Assembly: GCA_021229015.1 (NCBI GenBank)
Contig: CM037788.1
Location: 57,037,525-57,101,524 of the forward strand
Reading direction: 5' to 3'
From: Solen grandis
Lineage: Eukaryota; Mollusca; Bivalvia; Adapedonta; Solenidae
Length of the DNA: 64,000 nt
Shown: in pieces, positions 43,616 to 55,839 of the stretch
Numbering within the stretch: the first letter of the stretch is position 1
Layout: each line of letters starts with the position of its first letter
Position numbers and translations under genes: made by a program
Notes under the pieces: model-generated
The model's input: only the letters and a program-made list of their open reading frames with translations
Told to the model about the DNA's origin: nothing
The model's database searches: none

Positions 43616-45832
43616 TTATGGTCTACCATGGCGTAGTGTGTTATTATGGTCTACCATGGTGTAGTGTGGTGTTATGGTCTACCATGGTGTAGTGTGGTGT
43701 TATGGTCTACCATGGTGTAGTGTGGTGTTATGGTCTACCATGGTGTAGTGTGGTTTTATGGTCTACCATGGTGTAGTGTGGTGTTATGGTCTACCATGGT
43801 GTAGTGTGGTGTTATGGTCTACCATGGTGTAGTGTGGTGTTATGGTCTACCATGGTGTAGTGTGTGTTATGGTCTACCATGGTGTAGTGTGGTGTTATGG
43901 TCTACCATGGTGTAGTGTGGTGTTATGGTCTACCATGGTGTAGTGTGGTGTTATGGTCTACCATGGTGAAGTGTGGTGTTATGGTCTACCATGGTGTAGA
44001 GTGGTGTTATGGTCTACCATGATGTAGAGTGGTGTTATGGTCTACCATGGCATGTAGAGTGGTGTTATGGTCTACCATGGTGTAGTGTGGTGTTATGGTC
44101 TACCATGGTGTAGTGTGGTGTTATGGTCTACCATGGTGTAGTGTGGTATTATGGTCTACCATGGTGTAGTGTGGTGTTATGGTCTACCATGGTGTAGTGT
44201 GGTGTTATGGTCTACCATGGCATAGTGTGGTGTTTATGGTCTACCATGGTGTAGTGTGGTGTTATGGTCTACCATGGTGTAGTGTGGTGTTATGGTCTAC
44301 CATGGTGTAGTGTGGTTTTATGGTCTACCATGGTGTAGTGTGGTGTTATGGTCTACCATGGTGTAGTGTGGTGTTATGGTCTACCATGGCATAGTGTGGT
44401 GTTATGGTCTACCATGGTGTAGTGTGGTGTTATGGTCTACCATGGTGTAGTGTGGTGTTATGGTCTACCATGGTGTAGTGTGGTTTTATGGTCAACCATG
44501 GTGTAGAGTGGTATTATGGTCAACCATGGTGTAGAGTGGTGTTATGGTCAACCATGGTGTAGTGTGGTGTTATGGTCTACCATGGTGTAGTGTGGTATTA
44601 TTGTCAACCATGGTGTAGAGTGGTATTATGGTCAACCATGGTGTAGTGTGGTATTATGGTCTACCATGGCATAGTGTGGTGTTATGGTCTACCATGGTGT
44701 AGTGTGGTGTTATGGTCAACCATGGTGTTGTGTGGTATAATGGTCTACCATGGTGTAGAGTGGTATTATGGTCTACCATGGTGTAGTGTGGTGTTATGGT
44801 CTACCATGGTGTAGTGTGGTGTTATGGTCTACCATGGTGTAATGTGGTGTTATGGTCTACCATGGTGTAGTGTGGTGTTATGGTCTACCATGATGTAGAG
44901 TTGTGTTATGGTCTACCATGGTGTAGTGTGGTGTTATGGTTTACCATGATGTACAGTGGTGTTATGGTCTACCATGGTGTAGTGTGGTGTTATGGTCTAC
45001 CATGGTGTAGAGTTGTGTTATGGTCTACCATGGTGTAGTGTGGTGTTATGGTCTACCATGGTGTAGTGTGGTGTTATGGTCTACCATGGTGTAGTGTGGT
45101 ATTATGGTCTACCATGGTGTAGAGTGGTGTTATGGTCTACCATGGTGTAGTGTAGTGTTACGGTCTACCATGGTGTAGTGTGGTGTTATGGTCTACCATG
45201 GTGTAGTGTGGTGTTATGGTCTACCATGGTGTAGAGTGGTGTTATGGTCTACCATGGTGTAGTGTGGTGTTATGGTCTACCATGGTGTAGTGTGGTGTTA
45301 TGGTCTACCATGGTGTAGAGTGGTGTTATGGTCTACCATGGTGTAGTGTGGTGTTATGGTCTACCATGGTGTAGTGTGGTATTATGGTCTACCATGGTGT
45401 AGAGTGGTGTTATGGTCTACCATGGTGTAGTGTGGTGTTATGGTCTACCATGGTGTAGTGTGGTTTTATGGTCTACCATGGTGTAGTGGTATTATGGTCT
45501 ACCATGGTGTAGAGTGGTGTTATGGTCTACCATGGTGTCGTGTGGTATTATGGTCTACCATGGTGCAGAGTGGTATTATGATCTACCATGGTGTAGTGTG
45601 GTGTTATGGTCTACCATGGTGTAGTGTGGTATTATGGTCTACCATGGTGTAGTGTGGTATTATGGTCTACCATGGTGTAGTGTGGTGTTATGGTCTACCA
45701 TGGTGTAGTGTGGTGTTATGGTCTACCATGGTGTAGAGTGGTGTTATGGTCTACCATGGTGTAGTGTGGTGTTATGGTCTACCATGGTGTAGAATGGTGT
45801 TATGGTCTACCATGGTGTAGAGTGGTGTTATG
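43616..45832. repeat. 28 bp minisatellite, about 79 copies
   Basis: Unit GTGTTATGGTCTACCATGG + TGTAGTGTG, spanning 2.2 kb. It is centred on the palindrome ACCATGGT. Variants (GTAGAGTGG, GTATTATGG, GCATAGTG, GTCAACC) occur in patches, indicating local spread of variants. The long forward reading frame in part of it is an artefact of the repeat. Confidence 0.95.
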
Positions 45833-45836
45833 TTAA

Positions 45837-46065
45837 CACACATTTTCCTTTAACTGACTTGGAAACAATTGCTTTATCCTTTTTCACATACAGAGGCAAG
45901 AAGTATACAGACCCAGATCAGACAGCTATTTTCAGGAGCTGGTGGATCAGGAGCTGGCGGATCAGGGTCTTTTCTGTTTGCTAATACAATTTTGTAGCTC
46001 AGATGGTACAGTATGCATGGCAAAGAAGTCTATTAATCTGTATACCATATTCATAAGGTAAGGGG
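45837..46065 (-). mobile_element. MITE family 2 copy
   Basis: Minus orientation. The right edge at AAGGTAAGGGG next to TTAT (46066-46069) corresponds to the CCCTT.ACCT start of the family. The interior shows a duplicated GGAGCTGG.GGATCAG. TTAA at 45833-45836 lies at the edge of the 28 bp array. Confidence 0.5.
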
Positions 46066-46069
46066 TTAT

Positions 46070-46870
46070 AAGGATCAAGGAGTAACACATCTGGAAATTT
46101 CAGGACTCTGTAGGATCAAGGACTTGCATTATAAGGAAGAGCATATTAATAGATCTGCAAAATATCCCATAATCATCCATTACTTAGCTTGGCTGTTTTC
46201 AAAGTAAAGATGGATTCCTCAGGCATTGCAGTAAATTGATCAAGTTTTGTGATGTCAGGATTTTAACTAACTGACATGATAACTTGCAAATTAAAAAATG
46301 CACAAAGCAATAATCTGTATTTTCAGCACACATGCACACTTCTTATATCCACATCTTTCTTGCTAATATCATGTGATTAAAGATTCATCTAAATTAGCAA
46401 AACTGCAAAAAAGAAAGAAATCTTTTGCAAATAAAACAGAATTTACATATTGGTGGTATGGCCACCCAAAGTCTATCACTTTTGAAGAAGACACTGCACG
46501 TGTTTCAGTTATTAAATGTGTGTGCCTGATAGCAACACCTGGGCTGGGCCACAGTCTTAATGTATACCACATTTGAGCTGGTATCCCACCTGATGCACAA
46601 AGTTTTCAGTTTTGGATTAGAATTCAAAAGTCTTAGCAAAATCAATTCTGCAGACATTATTTAATTACATTTGATAGTTAAACAATAAAATCCCATCAAC
46701 AAACTTTTTCCTTCACAAGATAATCAAACTGCAGACAAGTGGCATGATGCCATACCATGATGTCACATGATCTAGACGCCCAATCCAGGAATTACCATTA
46801 AACTACCATTAAACATTGCTTTACAGGGAAGCAAAGAAGCAATATGGATACCATTTCAAAATATCTGATA
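46070..46870. other. Unannotated DNA
   Basis: Overlapping open frames on both strands at 46369-46576 have no recognisable content. Confidence 0.35.
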
Positions 46871-46951
46871 TCACTGAAGACTGAATCCACCATGGGGAAT
46901 TGCTCTCATCACCAGGTCATAGTACCAGTAATAAGACTGAACTGTAGCTGT
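46871..46951 (-). CDS. Candidate exon with strong acceptor
   Basis: The minus-strand acceptor GATTTTTTTCTTTCCAG is the best in the window. It is followed by 26 sense codons (TATVQSYYWYYDLVMRAIPH...) and TGA at 46871-46873. An alternative donor (CTG|GTGATG) would give 13 codons and keep phase 0. Just upstream (47105-47140, minus) a GTAAGT donor closes a possible 36 nt exon reading VACMSNMNEAFW. No family was recognised. Confidence 0.28.
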   Translation of the reverse strand, partial: TATVQSYYWYYDLVMRAIPHGGFSLQ

Positions 46952-47505
46952 CTGGAAAGAAAAAAATCTGAAGTACAATCATAGATTTAAACTTTTAAAC
47001 CCAAACATCATCTTCAACTTCCTATATAGTATTCTATACCCTAATTAAACAAGGCAAAACAAAACAAAAAGAAATAATTAAGATTTTTCCCCCAGCACTT
47101 ACCCAGAATGCCTCATTCATATTGCTCATACAAGCCACCTACAAGCTGTTTTTGCAATCGTATGAGCCACGTATCTAATATGACTGCACACAAATGTGAC
47201 TTTTTCATATGACTTCCGTGAGAGTATCGGCAGCTTTTACAATAATCTTGGGCAATTTGGGCATGCGTCTGAGGAATCAGCAAGTTTGAACTCCAAACAA
47301 ACCAAAGATAATAGTGTGAGGAATGCAAGGTTTTAAGGATATCGGGAGGTTGTTGTGACACACTTATTCAGGGAGCTTGGAAAAATGTTAAACTCTCTGG
47401 CCAGTGCTGACAGGATTCCTAACATTATATACCCCTTGCGCAAACCTCCTTGGGATGACAAAACTGATTTAAACCAGTTGTGAGAGTCTCTTATGAGACT
47501 TGTGT
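46952..47505. other. Unannotated DNA, possible exon near 47105-47140
   Basis: The strong donor TGG|GTAAGTGC on the minus strand at about 47098-47104 is the only notable signal. The matching acceptor (CTTGTAG) is poor. Confidence 0.25.
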
Positions 47506-47511
47506 GATACA

Positions 47512-48870
47512 AGAGGGCCATGATGGCCCTGAATCGCTCACCTGAGTACCATTGCTTCAACTGATGTCAAGGTTTTTAAACAGACAAGGATTCTGATATA
47601 ACTTAATCTAAAACATTTTACCCCTGACAATACTACACACCAAATATCTAAGCAATGGGCCATATGGTTTCAGAGAAGACTTGGGCGCAGGGTCATTTAT
47701 CACTGTAGGGCCAAGACTTTGAAAATCTTTGTAATGAACCATTAGATGCTACTACATTCCAAAAATCTTAGCTCTAGGCCTTATTGATTCATAGAAGAAG
47801 ATTTTTTAAGATTTTCCTATTTAACTCTATGTAAAACAAGTGACCCCTGGTGTGGGGTCATTTATCACCATTGGGCTATGATTTGTACAATCTTGGTAGT
47901 GGCCCATAATGATGTACATCCAAATAGCTCTAGGCCTTATGGATTCATAGAAGAAGATTTTTTAAGATTTTCCTATTTAACTCTTGTAAAACAAGTGACC
48001 CCTTGTGCGGGGTCATTTATCACCATAGGGCTATGATTTGTACAATCTTGGTAGTGGCCCATAAGATGATGCTTCATACCAAATATCTAAGCTCTAGGCC
48101 TTATGCATTCAATGTGTAAAACAAGTGACCCCTTGTGCGGGGTCATTTATCACCATAGGGCTATGATTTGTACAATCTTGGTAGTGGCCCATAAGATGAT
48201 GCTTCATACCAAATATCTAAGCTCTAGGCCTTATGGATTCATAGAAGAAGATTTTTTAAGATTTTCCTATATAACTCTATGTAAAACAAGTGACCCCTGG
48301 TGCGGGGTCATTTATCACCATAGGGCTATGATTTGTACAATCTTGGTAGTGGCCCATAAGATGATGCTTCATACCAAATATCTAAGCTCTAGGCCTTATG
48401 GATTCATGAAGAAGATTTTTTAAGATTTTTCCTATATAACTCTATGTAAAACAAGTGACCCCTGGTGCGGGGTCATTTATCACCATAGGGCTATGATTTG
48501 TACAATCTTGGTAGTGGCCCATAAGATGATGCTACATACCAAATATCTAAGCTCTAGGCCTTGCAGTTTTGCAGAAGAAGATTTTCAAAGTTTGCATTTT
48601 TAAAATCTATTTTTAGCTCCTGTGACCTAATTATGCAATGGACCAGAACCATTTATACAACTTTAGTAGAGCTTCATCCAAGGAACATTCCTGCAAAATA
48701 TTTTTCAAATTGGCCAAGCCGTTTAGGAGGAGATGTTGTTTGAAGCAATTGTTGACGCCGGACGCACGGACGCACAGACGCATGCACGCACGCACGGACG
48801 ACGGACGACGGACGCCGGACAAAAGGCGATCAGAAAAGCTCACCTTGAGCACGTTGTGCTCATGTGAGCT
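47512..48870 (+). repeat. Dispersed repeat ending in AGCTCAC hairpin, copy 2, tandem core
   Basis: It begins GAGGGCCATGATGGCCCTG, a palindrome (GGGCCATGATGGCCC), followed by 'cgctcacctgagtac'. The core has about five units of 150-190 bp ('acaagtgaccccttgtgcggggtcatttatcaccatagggctatgatttgtacaatcttggtagtggcccataagatgatgc'). Next come (GACG/CACG)n at 48760-48822 and the hairpin AGCTCAC...GTGAGCT at 48837-48870. The inner hairpin TTGAGCAC/GTGCTCA is shared with 15399-15432. Confidence 0.65.
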
Positions 48871-49555
48871 AATAAAAAGAGACTGAAAAATTGTATGAGC
48901 TTTGTTAGAGTTGACCATGGGTATCATAGTTTCAATTTTTTCTTTCTTTATGATTTCCTTGCATGAAATTGTATGAGCCTCGTATCTAATGTGACCAATC
49001 AAAAAAATAGCTGATAAGGATTTTGCCGATGTCTATATAAAAAATTATGTGCACCGATAATCACATACTTTCATTATTTCTACAGACATTGCAAAGGTAA
49101 TAAGACTGAGGCATTAAGGTATTTAACCGTAAGGTAATTAATCCTTTCATATATTTCTATAAAAAATGCCATAAAACATATTTAATTTTAATAAAAGCAG
49201 GAAACCTCAATAAAGCCACAAGAATTGCATTTCAAAGCTGCTTCATCAAATCATTTATGCTAGCCACATCTGAGCATACTTTACTACCTTCCTAAAGGTC
49301 ACATATCATTTTTCAAAGATATCTTTTTACATGACTGAATTTAAAATCTTGTTTGTTTGTTTGTTTGTTTTTTGTCAAAATAGGGTCATGTTCCCCATGA
49401 CAAATAAAAATATCTGGTATGAAATGATATGACCTTTTGAATTTGCACAAAGGATTAAATTGCCGTTATATTTTCACCACAAACATATGACAGTAGCTAG
49501 TCCACATGGCAATGTTTGTGGGGAAGGTCTATTGTGATCAGATTGGAATGTCACT
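48871..49555. other. Unannotated DNA
   Basis: 'ttgtatgagcctcgtatctaatgtgacc' at 48970-49000 echoes 47155-47190, on the far side of the preceding repeat. Otherwise nothing was recognised. Confidence 0.3.
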
Positions 49556-49557
49556 TC

Positions 49558-50128
49558 TCAGATTTATCAATGTTTGAAATTCTCCCTACTCAGATTAATC
49601 AATGTTTGAAATTCTCCCTACTCAGATTTATCAATGTTTGAAATTCTCCCTACTCAGATTTATCAATGTTGAAATTCTCCCTACTCAGATTTATCAATGT
49701 TTGAAATTCTCCCTACTCAAATTTATCAATGTTGAAATTCTCCCTACTCAGTTTTATCAATGTTTGAAATTCTCCCTACTCAAATTTATCAATGTTTGAA
49801 ATTCTCCCTACTCAGATTGATCAATGTTTGAAATTCTCCCTACTCAGATTGATCAATGTTTGAAATTCTCCCTACTCAGATTGATCAATGTTTGAAATTC
49901 TCCCTACTCAGATTTAACAATGTTTGAAATTCTCCCTACTCAGATTTAACAATGTTTGAAATTCTCCCTACTCAGATTTAACAATGTTTGAAATTCTCCC
50001 TACTCAGATTTATCAATGTTTGAAATTCTCCCTACTCAGATTTATCAATGTTTGAAATTCTCCCTACTCAGATTTATCAATGTTTGAAATTCTCCCTACT
50101 CAGATTTATCAATGTTTGAAATTCTCCA
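49558..50128. repeat. 32 bp minisatellite, about 17-18 copies
   Basis: Unit CTCAGATTTATCAATGTTTG + AAATTCTCCCTA. Variants with GATTGATC, GATTTAAC and a one-base-shorter form occur in runs. Confidence 0.95.
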
Positions 50129-50249
50129 CACCAGTAATGCTTTCACTCTACATTTATTTGAAAAAAAAGTCATTCATTTTGAAATGAAATAAATAAATGG
50201 CTCTGAATGCAATATAATGTATAGTCTTACATATTTCATATCATATTAA

Positions 50250-50451
50250 CCTTTTATCTCATGAATATTCAAGTACAAATATATGACTTGATGACTACTA
50301 ACTGACTGATCTGTATACGAAACATTTTTCTTTGCCGTGCAGAATCTGAGGAGCATTAAGAGGAGGAGACCCTGAAAGGAGCTGTCTGATGCGAGTCTGC
50401 ACTGTTTGCCGATATGTCAAAATGAGTACAGGTAAACAATAAAATAAAGGG
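50250..50451 (+). mobile_element. MITE family 2 copy, best preserved
   Basis: TTAA at 50246-50249, then CCTTTTATCTCATGAATATTC. The interior carries CTTTGCCGTGCAGAATCTGA and GGAGACCCTGAAAGGAGCTGTCTGATG, and it ends AATAAAGGG before TTAT (mutated TTAA). Confidence 0.6.
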
Positions 50452-50457
50452 TTATAA

Positions 50458-50699
50458 TTAACCCTTTTACCTCATATAGACTCATTTTGATGAACTCATT
50501 AGGTACCACATAAAGCCTGATCTGCAGAAAACCACAGTTAAACCTTACAAAATTTAATTACAAAATCCTCATTTTCAGACCACTGAGGAGCAGCGAACAG
50601 CATAAACCTGATCAGCCTGCGAGTTACTCGCAGGCTGATCTGGTTTTATGTTGTTCGCATAGGTCTTTTCATGGTTTCCTCTATGAGGGAAAGGGTTAA
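50458..50699 (+). mobile_element. MITE family 1 copy
   Basis: The element is 50462-50695 with TTAA at 50458-50461 and 50696-50699. Ends are CCCTTTTACCTCATATAGAC and CTATGAGGGAAAGGG. The interior has an inverted CCTGATCAGCCTGCGAG pair. It starts 6 bp after the family 2 copy to its left. Confidence 0.75.
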
Positions 50700-51548
50700 G
50701 GTTTCGAGTGTGATATATCAACAAATTAATCAATTTTGTACACAGTGAAGAAACATTTCAATATAATGTAATGTACCTTTTCAGTGATTCTATCCAATAG
50801 CTACACTAGAATAATAGGTAGTCAATGGTTGACGTGGTTTACACTAAAGAACACATGGTTTAGTGTTTGATACTGTTTGTGAGCGGTGGACTTAGTCATG
50901 AATGGGGTTGCTGAGGTTTACACTTTACTGCTGAGAACTGAATAGGTGCATTGCCAATATAACACAGTTCTGTCGCTCATTTTTAATTTCTTCATGTCAA
51001 TAAAATGCAATTTAATTAAATGCAGTAACAAGGTTTGGTTCAATAAAAAAAAAATTCTTAAATGGATCTGACTTGTATAAAACTGCTCATTTTAATAGAA
51101 AAAAAAATCTTCTGTTTGTTCATTGTCATAACAATATTTATAATGGGGATCTTCTAGATATGGACACAAACACATTGTTAAATGGATATACGCTATAGTT
51201 ACAATTTTGTCCAATATCATGCAGTATCTGGGTTTAGATAAAAACTTAAATTGTTTTTTGTAAGAAAATAAATATTGTTTTGTCAAAAACAAACTAGAGC
51301 TATCCCTGTCATCCCCGGTGAAAACCCGTTTTACCGCCTTGACTTACATTGAAAGATGATTGTGAACTTTTTGTAAAGCAGAATGGGACAGGATGGAATT
51401 ACATATGTGATTCCTATATTGCCTCATTTCACTTTGTGAAGCAGGAAAGATCCATTAAAACACTATATTTATTATCTAGGATGATTGATTGAAAACTTAC
51501 ATTACAATTACTTATCCCAGTTGGATACTGCATGACAGCTTTCCACAT
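50700..51548. other. Unannotated DNA
   Basis: Part (50815-50905) resembles 22650-22745 and 54935-55005 ('gtggtttacac.aaagaac', 'gtcatgaatgggg'), a dispersed short repeat. No gene is supported. Confidence 0.35.
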
Positions 51549-51779
51549 TCAACCCTTTCCCTCATATAGACTCATTTTGACGCACTCAATAGGTACCACA
51601 TAAAGCCTGATCTGCAGAAAACCACAGTTAAACCTTACCAAATTTAATTATAAAGTCCTCATTTCCAGACCACTGAGGAGCAGCGAACAGCATAAAACCT
51701 GATCAGCCTGCAGGCTGATCTGGTTTTATGCTGTTCACATAGGTCTTTTCATGGTGTCCTCTATGAGGGAAAGGGTTAA
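51549..51779 (+). mobile_element. MITE family 1 copy
   Basis: The element is 51553-51775. TTAA is intact on the right (51776-51779) and TCAA on the left, one change from TTAA. The interior is close to the copies at 50462 and 60594. Confidence 0.75.
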
Positions 51780-52485
51780 AGACAAAGGCATGTCACAGAT
51801 GACAAGTAACCAACTAAAGAAGAATCAATAACTGATCAATCATTAATGGAAAAAATATATGGGAAAAAAGATTTGCTTTATTAGCAGTTCTCATCAGATA
51901 ACCTAAATAAATGTTAATTGAAAGGTTGATTAATTTTGAAAGACAGAAAAGCATGCGTTATTTATTGCATAATAGCAAAACTATTTAGAATGTGTGACAT
52001 TCGAACAAAATGTACCTCCAAGGTTTATAGGGAGATTATTTGAACTGGAATAAAATATAGCTTTGAAAGCCCTCTTTGATAGTTATGCAGGGGAAAAATA
52101 TAGCAAATATATTCTAATCAAACTTTTGCACCTGCTCCATTTAAGTTGATAAGACAGGGAGATATTTGAAGACTGAAAGGCAAATAGATATAATAAACTT
52201 GACAGAATTAAAATAAATTTGGGCACAAAATATCTGCAATACAAATTTAAATAAAAAATTGACATTAATATGCAAGAGTTTTCAACATTTAAATTGGCAA
52301 AAAATACATGAGTATTATTTTTACCATCTTAAATTTTATAGAACTTTATGAAAAAAAAGTGCAATAAATATATCAATAAAAAACACATGAAAATGAATGT
52401 GTAAAAAATAATTTTGTGAATATCATTTGACATGGTAACCTTGACTTTTATTACCATGGCTTAATAACTAGTAACCGTAACGCTT
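51780..52485. other. Unannotated AT-rich DNA
   Basis: No supported feature. Confidence 0.35.
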
Positions 52486-52489
52486 CAAC

Positions 52490-53015
52490 TTAAAACAATA
52501 ACCTTGAAAATTAGCAACCGATAAAATTTTCAACTGATTCCATGACCTTGGAATTTGGCTCTATGACTTTGACAATATAAATCCCTGATATTGACTCCAT
52601 GACCTTGATAATTTGACTACATGACCTTGATATTTTGACTATATGACCTTGACATTTTGACTATATGACCTTGATAATTAGACAACATGACCTTGATATT
52701 TTGACTCCATGACCTTGATAATTTCGCTACATGACCATGACAATTTGACTCCATGACCTTGATAATTTGACTACATGACCTTGATATTTTGACTACATGA
52801 CCTTGACATTTTGACTACATGACCTTGATAATTAGACAACATGACCTTGATATTTTGACTCCATGACCTTGATAATTTCACTACATGACCATGACAATTT
52901 GACTCCATGACCTTGATAATATGATTCCATGACCTTGATATTTTGACTACATGACCATGATAATTAGAATTCATGACCTTGATAATTTGAATCCATGACC
53001 ATGCTAATTTGAATG
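52490..53015. repeat. 22 bp minisatellite (ATGACCTTGATAATTTGACTCC)
   Basis: About 22-24 imperfect units of ATGACCTTGATAWTTTGACT(A/C)C. The left part is more diverged. The minus-strand reading frame through it is an artefact. Confidence 0.9.
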
Positions 53016-53039
53016 ACACTTTACTTGTTGATATAAGTT

Positions 53040-53200
53040 TATTCTTCATTATGTTGTGGTGCAGTCAGTGTGGTATCTGAGCTTCTGTATGACAAAACTG
53101 AGGAGACCCAGATCAGACAGCTTCAGGAGCAGTCTGATCTGGGTCTACTCTGTTTGCCTATGGGTCAAAATGAGTTTATATGAAGTAAAGGACAAGTTTG
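53040..53200 (+). mobile_element. MITE family 2 copy, decayed
   Basis: GGAGACCCAGATCAGACAGC and GTCTGATCTGGGTCTACTC form its internal inverted pair, followed by 'gtttgcctatgggtcaaaatgag'. Ends are eroded. Confidence 0.45.
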
Positions 53201-53404
53201 ATTTTCGCGTCTGAATTCAAATCATGGCCTCTTAATTCATTGCGATGAAATGGAAATTCTTAAATCATAGAGAAGTCAAACCAGACCTCCTCCCAACTCT
53301 GGATCCAAGCCACTAGCCACTGGATATCAGTCCAACTCTGGCCTATACAACTAACTCATTTTGTTCTTAATGAATTCTGGAATTAAGAAGTCAGGCTGAG
53401 AAAA

Positions 53405-53625
53405 AAGACTTAAAGCAAGGACACCATAGTCCAATGGTAACATTTGGACTGGATCTGAAGGTTGTGGGTTTGAATACCATTGGAGGAAGAATCTTTCATG
53501 ATTTTCCTGAGTGAAAAGTACTGGTCCAATCCAGGAACCAGTGAGAGGGATAAGTATAAATTGCAAAGAACTTGTTTCCCAACTGATGTAAAATCAATTA
53601 GTTTAAACTTAACTTAAACCACAGT
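53405..53625 (+). repeat. SINE family B copy 1
   Basis: A tRNA-like head with box A-like CATAGTCCAATGGTAAC and box B-like GGTTTGAATACC (53467-53478). The body includes 'agtactggtccaatccaggaacc.gtgagagggat' and 'aacttgtttcccaactgatgtaaaat'. Three other copies: 56541-56665, 60212-60405, 62585-62755. Confidence 0.65.
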
Positions 53626-53979
53626 TACATTAGAAATGATTTTCTGTATATAAAAATAAATAAAAATTTTAAAAAATTAGCAGGTTGCTAGGCTTGTGCC
53701 TTTGATACAAATGTTTGCCTGTATAACCCGCACACATGGATACGTGTTATCCTGACCAGAGCTCTATTAAATCTGTAATATCTCATCACAAAGTCTGGCC
53801 CCATCTCCCTCTGGTCTTTCTGCCATAATTACATTCATAAAATCATGCGGAAAATCTTTGATTCTGAAAACAGATTTCCTTTTAGGTTTCCATATCTGTT
53901 GTTTGTATCACAATAAACCATTGTCCCTGATCTACAGTTTCTGTATAAATATATATTTAAACTTTTTGATCTTGCTTAG

Positions 53980-54067
53980 GAAGAAAAATAAACATGATTT
54001 AAATCATTCTGATCTCTATTTAGACACCTCTGAAATAAATAATGGATCATCCGGTACCATAGAGTAG
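53980..54067 (+). CDS. Candidate 88 nt exon
   Basis: A T-rich acceptor (CTTTTTGATCTTGCTTAG) precedes it and a perfect donor (AG|GTAAGT) follows. The only open frame (KKNKHDLNHSDLYLDTSEIN...) stops with TAG exactly at the last codon, so a protein would end there and the donor would lie behind the stop. That makes it less likely to be a normal internal exon. Confidence 0.18.
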
Positions 54068-54129
54068 GTAAGTCTATTTTGATATAACAGGATGTTCAGG
54101 ATGGGTAAAAAGAAAACCCAGTCCAGATA

Positions 54130-55370
54130 GACTGGTAGATCAAAGTGGTTGATTTGGTACCAGTCTGTTTTCTACCAAAACTTACCAATATCACAGAACT
54201 CTGACAGCCTTGCAGGACCTATATTGACAATTTGTCTGCTGCAAGATCTAACAGATACAATCAGGTTTCTCTATATCCACATTCCCAGTATCTTACTAGT
54301 CTACTTTTGTCTGAAATACCAATTTCATCCCCACTCCATTAAAAATGCATACATCAAAGGAAATATTCAAGGACATTTTTACTGACGTTATAAAGAGAGT
54401 GAAAATCCTAGTGGTATCCTGTAACAGCCATGATGCCATATCTACTGGTATTAACATATACCGATTCCCTCTGTGCAAACAGAAGCAAAACCAAGATTTC
54501 TGTGATTCATAATTAGAAAATATTTTTTACAAATATTGTTGGTAATTGAGGTAATGATTTATACCAACTTATTCATTTATTTGAATATTCAGTAACACAG
54601 GAAAGCTTAAATGCATTTCTACCTGTTTTAAGAATTTCATTATTATTTAAAATTAAGTACTGTTAACTGAATTTGGCCCTGGTACAGATTATGTTTATCC
54701 TTCATATGTTCTAGTGCTCATGTTCTCCAAAATACAAACTTATGATTTAATTGATAAAATTATAACTGACTGAATTTAACATTTCAGAAATTACCTTGAA
54801 GTAAATCTGGCAGTCAACAATACATATTCAAATTTAAAGTGTCGTGTGTATAGCAATTTCTTTCACACATCCGATGGGCCTTCACAGTGTCCACAGACAT
54901 ATTGAAGTTCCAATATTTACAATGAATTTATAGGTAGTCTGTGGCTGACATGGTTTACACAAAAGAAACGATAATTTTGTCTGACCTACCCATGAATGGG
55001 GACGGAGGGCCTTAAATATTCTCTGCCAAAATCTGGAACGGGGCTTTCTTTATAACACCCTCAGCCATTAATGCACCTTTAATAAATAACACAGAAACAG
55101 GAAAAAGTTCTTGAATGTAAAAAAAATGTCTTGTTCAAGTTCAATGATTTTAATTACCTGACTCCATTGCTGCTAATTTTTCTATAACTCAAACTGGAAA
55201 TATATAAATTTTAAATGTCAGGTTATTTTGATAACTCTCCTACATGGCAATGTCAAATATATCTAATTTTAAATTTAAGACTGACAAATTTCTAACTTGA
55301 GAATGTCAAATCTCCATCTTGAGAATTTTAAGTCACTGCAATATAAATGATCCCAAATCCAGTCTTAATC
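54130..55370. other. Unannotated DNA
   Basis: A good minus-strand acceptor (TTTTGCTTCTGTTTGCACAG) ends at 54471, but no donor-closed exon follows. No repeat edge was found. Confidence 0.3.
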
Positions 55371-55371
55371 A

Positions 55372-55720
55372 GTCTTGGAACAACACTTATATGCTGAGTC
55401 TTGGAACAACACTTATATGCTGAGTTGGAACAACACTTATATGCTGAGTCTTGGAACAACACTTATATGCTGAGTCTTGGAAACACTTATATGCTGAGTT
55501 GGAACAACACTTATATGCTGAGTTGGAACAACACTTATATGCTGGGTCTTGGAACACTTATATGTGGAGTTGGAACAACACTTATATGCTGAGTCTTGGA
55601 ACATCACTTATATGATGAGTTGGAACAACACTTATATGCTGAGTCTTGAAACACTTATATGATGAGTTGGAACAACACTTATATGCTGAGTCTTGGAACA
55701 CACTTATATGTATATATAGT
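55372..55720. repeat. 22-26 bp minisatellite (GGAACAACACTTATATGCTGAGTCTT)
   Basis: About 14 units mixing a 26 bp form (with GTCTT) and a 22 bp form (with GTT). Confidence 0.9.
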
Positions 55721-55839
55721 ACTATGTTTTGGTATGACTTGGATGAGGATCAGAAACTAATGGGTATGTTTTTAATCAGTGGACAATTATATGAATGTTC
55801 ACATATACTGTCTTGGCACTTGATAAGATGTGACCACAC

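Noticed and set aside
43616..50128. Regular arrays (28 and 32 bp) that could suggest CRISPR
   Set aside because: The units are contiguous with no unique spacers and no cas genes, and the DNA is eukaryotic. These are minisatellites.
51491..51545. Minus-strand exon next to a GTAAGT donor
   Set aside because: No acceptable acceptor; the upstream sequence is a MITE insertion.
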